Shown: in pieces, positions 59,539 to 64,000 of the stretch | Numbering within the stretch: the stretch's first letter is position 1 | How the letters are laid out: each line of letters begins with the position of its first letter | Source: Leminorella richardii | GTDB taxonomy: Bacteria > Pseudomonadota > Gammaproteobacteria > Enterobacterales > Enterobacteriaceae | DNA length: 64,000 nucleotides | Direction: 5' to 3' | Assembly (NCBI RefSeq): GCF_900478135.1 | Contig: NZ_LS483470.1 | Span: 3,123,001 to 3,187,000, forward strand | Program-made: the position numbers and the translations under genes | The notes under the pieces: generated by a model | What the model saw: the letters and a program-made list of their open reading frames with translations, nothing else | Database searches by the model: none | What the model was told of the DNA's origin: nothing

Positions 59539-60294
59539 TTACTTCAGCAGTTCCAGCGTGGCATCGTTGAAGTAGTCAACCTGTACTGTGTAGTCCTGAC
59601 CCAGCAGCTGACCGCGGCCGTACCAGTTAATGCCACCAAGCTGCAGAGACAGCCCCTGAACGTCATAGTTAAACAGGTAACCGGTTGAGCTGACGAAGGT
59701 GAACTGGTTGTTCTGCATTTGCAGCAGGTTGAACTGAAGCCCTTTCTGGAAGTGCGACTGCACGCGACCCAGATAGGCAGGAGCCAGCTTGCTGAACAGG
59801 CTCACGGCCTCAGCGCGGTAGGCTTCTACAGTCAGACCTTTCGGCAGTTCACGAGCAACAAGGGCAAAAATGTCGGCGTTAGCCAAAGCAATCGCCAGCT
59901 TGGTCGTCAGGGACGCAGTCAGTCTTTCCTGATTAACAGAAAACTCTGGCTGCTTATTCTTATTCGCCTGTGCCTTTTTTACCGGCTCAAGGAATTCACC
60001 CAGATTGGGCTGAATCAGCACGGTTGTTGCAATGTAGGCTGCTGCAGCCGTGTCCTGCTCAGGGCGACGTTCGCCAATGAAAAGCGCAAATTCATTGCTT
60101 TCCGTGGCTTCAATCTTGTTGGCCTTCAGGTATTCGGCAACATCTTCCGGTGTCTTCTCACCGCGAACCAGTTCACACAGCACGTTCATATGCCCGTCGT
60201 GACGGCCGCCGTTAAAGGTAGGCGCCAGCGACATAACTGCGCTTTGAATAATAGGAAGTGCGGGGATAGCTAAAAGGTTTTTTGCTGTGCTCAT
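59539..60294 (-). CDS. Hypothetical protein, not recognised
   Basis: A 251-residue protein with no signal peptide, Ala/Leu-rich and mainly helical to about residue 190, then strand-rich. Noticeable segments are FNGGRHDGHMN with two His (about 30-40), FALFIGERRPEQD, and a C-terminal NYDVQGLSLQLGGINWYG. The ATG at 60294 is preferred over one 13 codons upstream that lacks a ribosome site. It lies convergent to ygbI and 211 bp from glxK, so it does not share their pathway obviously. Composition resembles neighbours, so it looks like a resident gene. Confidence 0.6.
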   Translation of the reverse strand: MSTAKNLLAIPALPIIQSAVMSLAPTFNGGRHDGHMNVLCELVRGEKTPEDVAEYLKANKIEATESNEFALFIGERRPEQDTAAAAYIATTVLIQPNLGEFLEPVKKAQANKNKQPEFSVNQERLTASLTTKLAIALANADIFALVARELPKGLTVEAYRAEAVSLFSKLAPAYLGRVQSHFQKGLQFNLLQMQNNQFTFVSSTGYLFNYDVQGLSLQLGGINWYGRGQLLGQDYTVQVDYFNDATLELLK

Positions 60295-60505
60295 GTTATT
60301 ACGATCCATCAGTAGAAAATACTCTGGCGCCAAACGCTCAAGCGCCGCTCATGGTCCGGTATTCCTTATCGCACGGGTAAACGCACGCCGGACTCAGCTA
60401 AGTAAATATCATACCCACATAAGGCGTAGAGCGCCAGACGAACGCTTATCCGGATCCGGTGTCTGCGCCGCTTTGACCACAGCTGCGGCTAAAATACCCT
60501 TAATA

Positions 60506-61651
60506 TCAGCTCGGTAGCAACTGCCCTATTTTCAGCATTGCCGCCACGTTTCTTGCCGCTAAGCGCACGTTAAAGGCTCCCGAGGACAGCGCATCCGGTA
60601 CAGAACAGCACTCAAACAGCACGCTGACAATCGCTTCAATACCGTGTTCGTGCACCACAGGCGCTTCCCGCGTTAAACACCCGGCGATACCAATAACCGG
60701 TTTGCCATAGCGCTTGGCGACGCGAGCTACGCCGATTGGTGTTTTGCCAAACACGGTCTGACCGTCGATCCGCCCTTCTCCGGTAATCACCAGATCGGCA
60801 TCCTTGACGGCGTCGTCAAGGCCAACGGCTTCGGTAATAATATCACTGCCGGGTCGCAGGCGACCGCCCACTACGCCGACCATTGCCGCCCCCATACCCC
60901 CAGCCGCTCCGGCGCCGGGTACGTTAAGCACGTCAGCACCGAGATCTCGTTTAATAATCTGACCGAAGCGCTTTAGGCAAGCATCCAGCTCCCACACCGT
61001 TTCCGGCGAGGCGCCCTTTTGCGGGCCAAAGATAGCCGACGCTCCCTGTGGCCCACAGAGAGGATTGTTTACATCGCAGGCAACGTTAATAGTGCTTTGA
61101 GCAATACGAGAATCGAATCCCGACAGGTCGATCCTGTCCAGCTCGCGGAGCGCTTCGCCGCCAAAGCGAATACTCTTGCCTTCTGCGTCCAACAGGGCTG
61201 CACCAAGCGCCTGTAGCATCCCCGCGCCGCCGTCGTTAGTGGCGCTGCCGCCGATGCCGATAATAAAGTTTCTGACACCCGCATTCAGCGCCGCCAAAAT
61301 CAGCTCACCCGTGCCGTAACTGGTGGTAATGCGGGGGTTCCTCTGGGGCTCAGCCACCAGCGCTAGGCCGCTGGCAGCGGCCATTTCTATCACTGCGGTT
61401 TCACCGTCACCGGTCAGGCCGTAAAACGCCTCGACGGGTTCGCCCAAAGGCCCTGTCACCGAGATGTCAACTCTTCTGCCGCAGGTCGCTTCGACCATCG
61501 CCTGTACAGTGCCTTCTCCACCGTCCGCAACGGGGAGTTTGATATAGCAGGCCTTGGGAAACACTTCGCGAAAGCCCGCTTCAATTTCATTGGCCACTTC
61601 CAGCGCTGTCAGGCTTTCTTTATAAGAATCGGGCGCGATCACTATTTTCAT
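60506..61651 (-). CDS. glxK: Glycerate 2-kinase
   Basis: A 381-residue GarK/GlxK-family kinase. MKIVIAPDSYKESLTA at the start, the LPVADGGEGTV motif and GIGGSATNDGGAGM nucleotide/substrate loops identify it. It phosphorylates D-glycerate to 2-phosphoglycerate. GGAG lies 6 nt before the ATG. It is 92 bp downstream of the GntP-type permease and probably cotranscribed with it. Confidence 0.93.
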   Translation of the reverse strand: MKIVIAPDSYKESLTALEVANEIEAGFREVFPKACYIKLPVADGGEGTVQAMVEATCGRRVDISVTGPLGEPVEAFYGLTGDGETAVIEMAAASGLALVAEPQRNPRITTSYGTGELILAALNAGVRNFIIGIGGSATNDGGAGMLQALGAALLDAEGKSIRFGGEALRELDRIDLSGFDSRIAQSTINVACDVNNPLCGPQGASAIFGPQKGASPETVWELDACLKRFGQIIKRDLGADVLNVPGAGAAGGMGAAMVGVVGGRLRPGSDIITEAVGLDDAVKDADLVITGEGRIDGQTVFGKTPIGVARVAKRYGKPVIGIAGCLTREAPVVHEHGIEAIVSVLFECCSVPDALSSGAFNVRLAARNVAAMLKIGQLLPS

Positions 61652-61743
61652 AAGAAGCTCCGAAAAATAGGAATGCGCCGAAGCGGGTACTTACCTCTGC
61701 TTCAGCGCGATAGAGAGAAAATGGCTATCGTCTGAAAGACAGC

Positions 61744-63084
61744 CTAAACGACCGCCGCCAGAGCCAGCGTGGCGAAAAGACCAAGCACCGCAGCGATACA
61801 GGTTGCTACCGTATAGGTGGCGTACATAGTGCCGACGGGGATCCCCAGACTCTCTTTAACAAACCAGAAGCCAGAATCGGTGACGTGCGATCCGCCAATC
61901 GCTCCAGTACCAATGGCAATAGCCACCAGAGCGGGATCGAGATTCGGGTAACCGCTCAGCACGGGCAGGATAAAGCCCGCTGCCGCCATCATGGCAACCG
62001 TTGCGCTGCCGAGTGCAGTGCGCATAACGATCGCGATAACCCACGCCATAATAAGAGGGCTGATCTGGATACTGGTGAGTACTTGCTTCAACGCTTCGCC
62101 GACGCCGCTGTCGATAATGATTTTGTTAAACGCCCCAGCAGCGCCGATAACCAGAAGAATAGACGCCATTGGCGCCATCGCGCTTTCACTAAATTTACCC
62201 AACTGGTTGAGCGTAAAGCCACGTCCGGTTCCCAGCACGAAGTAAGCGACCACTGCAGAAATGAACAGCGCAATCATGGGTGTGCCGATAAAGTTAACGT
62301 AAACCATATAGGCGGGCGGATTGGCTTTGTCGATCATCAGCTCAACGATCGTTTTGCCGATCATCAGCAGCAGAGGCAGCAGGATAACCAGCAGCGTTTT
62401 ACCAAAAGAAGGCAGTTCAGAATCCGGTCTTGGCTCCGCGTTAGCGTAGGTACCGGTCACCTCCACAGGGAAGCGTTTAGCAATGAACTTACCGTAAATT
62501 GGCCCAGCGATAGCCGCCGCAGGCAGCCCCACCAGCAGGCCGTAGAAAATGACTTTGCCGACATCCGCATTCAGAGAGCCTGCAATTGCCATTGCCGCAG
62601 GATGCGGCGGCACGACACAGTGCACAATAAGCAGCCCCATCACCATCGACAGTCCGACTTGGATCACCGGCAGATTTGACTCTTTCGTCACTGAGAACAT
62701 CAGGGCAATAAGCAGAATGATCCCAACCTGGAAGAACACCGGAATACCACAAATATAGCCGACAACCAGCATCGCCCAGTGGGCGTGGGTTTTACCGAGG
62801 AAGTTAATCAGGGTTCTCGCCAGCCGCTCTGCTGCCCCCGAAATTTCCATCAGCTTGCCGAGTATTGCCCCCAGCGCCAGAATCGGCGCCAAGAAGCCCA
62901 GCGTTCCCCCCAATCCCGTTTCAAATGCCGAAACGATCTTTGCCAGCGGCATTTCCATGGTTAATGCAAGAAACAGACACGCTGTCATTAAAGAAACAAA
63001 AGCGTGTATTTTAAAATATACGCATAATACGACCACGATTAAAATGGCGAGTATTAGCATCGACATCGCAAATCCAACACTCAT
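61744..63084 (-). CDS. Second GntP-family sugar-acid permease
   Basis: A 446-residue permease, distinct from the one at 53.3 kb. Motifs are GLGGTLGFLAPILALGAILG, a VVPPHPAAMAIAG segment, ICGIPVFFQVGIILL and GGSHVTDSGFWF. The ATG at 63084 has GGA 5 nt upstream and is preferred over one four codons earlier. Context suggests transport of glycerate or a related four-carbon acid for glxK and pdxA2. Confidence 0.9.
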   Translation of the reverse strand: MSVGFAMSMLILAILIVVVLCVYFKIHAFVSLMTACLFLALTMEMPLAKIVSAFETGLGGTLGFLAPILALGAILGKLMEISGAAERLARTLINFLGKTHAHWAMLVVGYICGIPVFFQVGIILLIALMFSVTKESNLPVIQVGLSMVMGLLIVHCVVPPHPAAMAIAGSLNADVGKVIFYGLLVGLPAAAIAGPIYGKFIAKRFPVEVTGTYANAEPRPDSELPSFGKTLLVILLPLLLMIGKTIVELMIDKANPPAYMVYVNFIGTPMIALFISAVVAYFVLGTGRGFTLNQLGKFSESAMAPMASILLVIGAAGAFNKIIIDSGVGEALKQVLTSIQISPLIMAWVIAIVMRTALGSATVAMMAAAGFILPVLSGYPNLDPALVAIAIGTGAIGGSHVTDSGFWFVKESLGIPVGTMYATYTVATCIAAVLGLFATLALAAVV

Positions 63085-63270
63085 ATCCGTCCCCATAATT
63101 TACGTTCATTTATTACGGGCTATGGCCGAACGACGGGTGCAGTCGGTCGGACGCATAGCGCCGGAAATAAAATGATGTTGATATTGTTATTTAATAAAGC
63201 GGTCGAGATTTCGGCCCGCGTTTATTATTTATATCCGCCACACTTCAGTTCGTTTTAAGGTAATGTCCCC

Positions 63271-64000
63271 CTACTTTTTAAAATAGGGTGCATACAGCCC
63301 CGCCAGGCGAACCGCCTCGATTAGGCTCACCGCGTTGGCAATGCCCTTACCGGCAATGTCGTTTGCGGTACCGTGATCCACCGACGTTCTCAGAATCGGC
63401 ATGCCGTTGGTAATGGATATCGTACGGTGGAAGTCCACCATCTTGGTCGCGATATGTCCCTGATCGTGATAGGGGGAAAGCACCGCATCGTAGGCGCCTT
63501 CAAGGGCGAAGTGGAACACGCTGTCCGCCGGTTTAGGCCCAACGATGTTCACGCCAGCTTTTCTGGCCATTTCAACGCCCGGAGCCAGCACATCGTCGTC
63601 CTCATGACCGAAAAGGCCGTGCTCACCACAGTGCGGATTGATACCCGCCACCGCTAAACGGGGGTTTTTAAGCCCTAGACGATTAAGCGCTTCCGTACAG
63701 CGGATCGCATAGTCGCAGATACGCGCTGGCGTCAGCGACTGAATAGCGTTAACCAAAGACATATGGCGAGTCAGAAAGAAAACCCTAAGCTCTTTAACCT
63801 GAAACATCGTTAGGGGATCTGCGGTGCCGGTTAAATCGGCCAGAATTTCTGTATGGCCAATATAGTTAATCTCCCCTGCCTTTAAGGACTCTTTATTAAT
63901 TGGCGTTGTTGCTAACGCGTTTAGTTTATTTGCCAGCGTCAGTTCCGTTGCCGTCTTAATATATTCAAAGGCGGCCTTGCCGCACTGCCCTTGAATAAGA
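63271..64000 (-). CDS. pdxA2: 4-phospho-D-threonate/erythronate 3-dehydrogenase PdxA2, 5' end missing
   Basis: The C-terminal 242 residues of a PdxA-family dehydrogenase; the start is beyond the right edge. Metal-ligand His positions are visible in [13 protein letters not shown] and PYHDQGHI, with the [15 protein letters not shown] signature. PdxA2 oxidises 4-phospho-D-threonate to DHAP and CO2. True PdxA of pyridoxine synthesis is very similar, but the sugar-acid context favours PdxA2. The matching kinase is not in the window. Confidence 0.85.
   Translation of the reverse strand, partial: LIQGQCGKAAFEYIKTATELTLANKLNALATTPINKESLKAGEINYIGHTEILADLTGTADPLTMFQVKELRVFFLTRHMSLVNAIQSLTPARICDYAIRCTEALNRLGLKNPRLAVAGINPHCGEHGLFGHEDDDVLAPGVEMARKAGVNIVGPKPADSVFHFALEGAYDAVLSPYHDQGHIATKMVDFHRTISITNGMPILRTSVDHGTANDIAGKGIANAVSLIEAVRLAGLYAPYFKK

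Noticed and set aside
61885..62679. A 264-codon plus-strand frame opposite the second GntP permease
   Set aside because: His/Arg/Gln-rich shadow of a hydrophobic gene on the other strand.

Overview
This window looks like ordinary chromosome from a member of the Enterobacterales. Many proteins are near-identical in layout to Escherichia coli ones: Fis (98 aa), MreBCD, RNase G, AccBC, NrdDG and CyoABCDE. Gene order is typical of the order too: mreBCD-maf-rng-yhdP-tldD, accBC-yhdT-panF-prmA-dusB-fis, and yhbP/Q/S/ubiT/ubiU/ubiV. An aroQ gene precedes accB, a carbon-nitrogen hydrolase sits between yhdP and tldD, and base composition is moderately GC-rich. A deep-branching family such as Budviciaceae is possible, but this cannot be settled from the sequence alone.

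Layout. (1) 1-4.3 kb: the 5' part of a barnase-type ribonuclease, a DUF817 membrane protein, a DUF1993 protein, then tldD and a nitrilase-family gene. (2) 4.3-15.3 kb, minus strand: yhdP, rng, maf, mreD, mreC, mreB and csrD (envelope transport, RNA processing, cell shape, Csr RNA decay). (3) 15.9-25.0 kb, plus strand: acuI, aroQ-accB-accC, a GFA protein (minus), a tautomerase, yhdT-panF-prmA and dusB-fis behind a promoter of the classic fis type. (4) 25-33.4 kb: a PepSY membrane protein with a possible Fur box, small hypothetical genes, ygiQ, and nrdD-nrdG behind two NrdR boxes and an FNR-like site. (5) 33.4-38 kb: yhbP, yhbQ, yhbS-ubiT, a type II toxin-antitoxin pair, and ubiU-ubiV for O2-independent ubiquinone synthesis. 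(6) 38-42.5 kb: Sel1-repeat and SH3-like secreted proteins, an M14 carboxypeptidase and a DUF457/YdjM-type membrane protein. (7) 42.8-51.4 kb: cyoABCDE (cytochrome bo3), yajR, yhbW and a D-2-hydroxyacid dehydrogenase. (8) 51.4-53.2 kb: a small accessory island with a structured leader resembling phage C4 antisense RNA, a SymE-like gene and an Abi/HEPN-like gene. (9) 53.3-64 kb: sugar-acid catabolism, with GntP transporter, otnI-otnC-otnK-ltnD and a divergent DeoR-type regulator, then glycerate kinase, a second GntP transporter and a partial pdxA2.

Four genes (rng, maf, the M14 carboxypeptidase and the Abi-like gene) each carry one single-base indel. Three lie in a short homopolymer, and the fourth is a missing base in a short C/G run. 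Correcting each restores a full-length protein, and rng returns to exactly 489 aa. Four such lesions in 64 kb of otherwise healthy sequence suggest sequencing or assembly error rather than gene decay, but this needs raw reads. The most interesting biology is the C4-like leader/SymE/Abi island; the NrdR-FNR architecture, the paired threonate-type catabolic modules and a few unrecognised small or secreted proteins are worth a second look.
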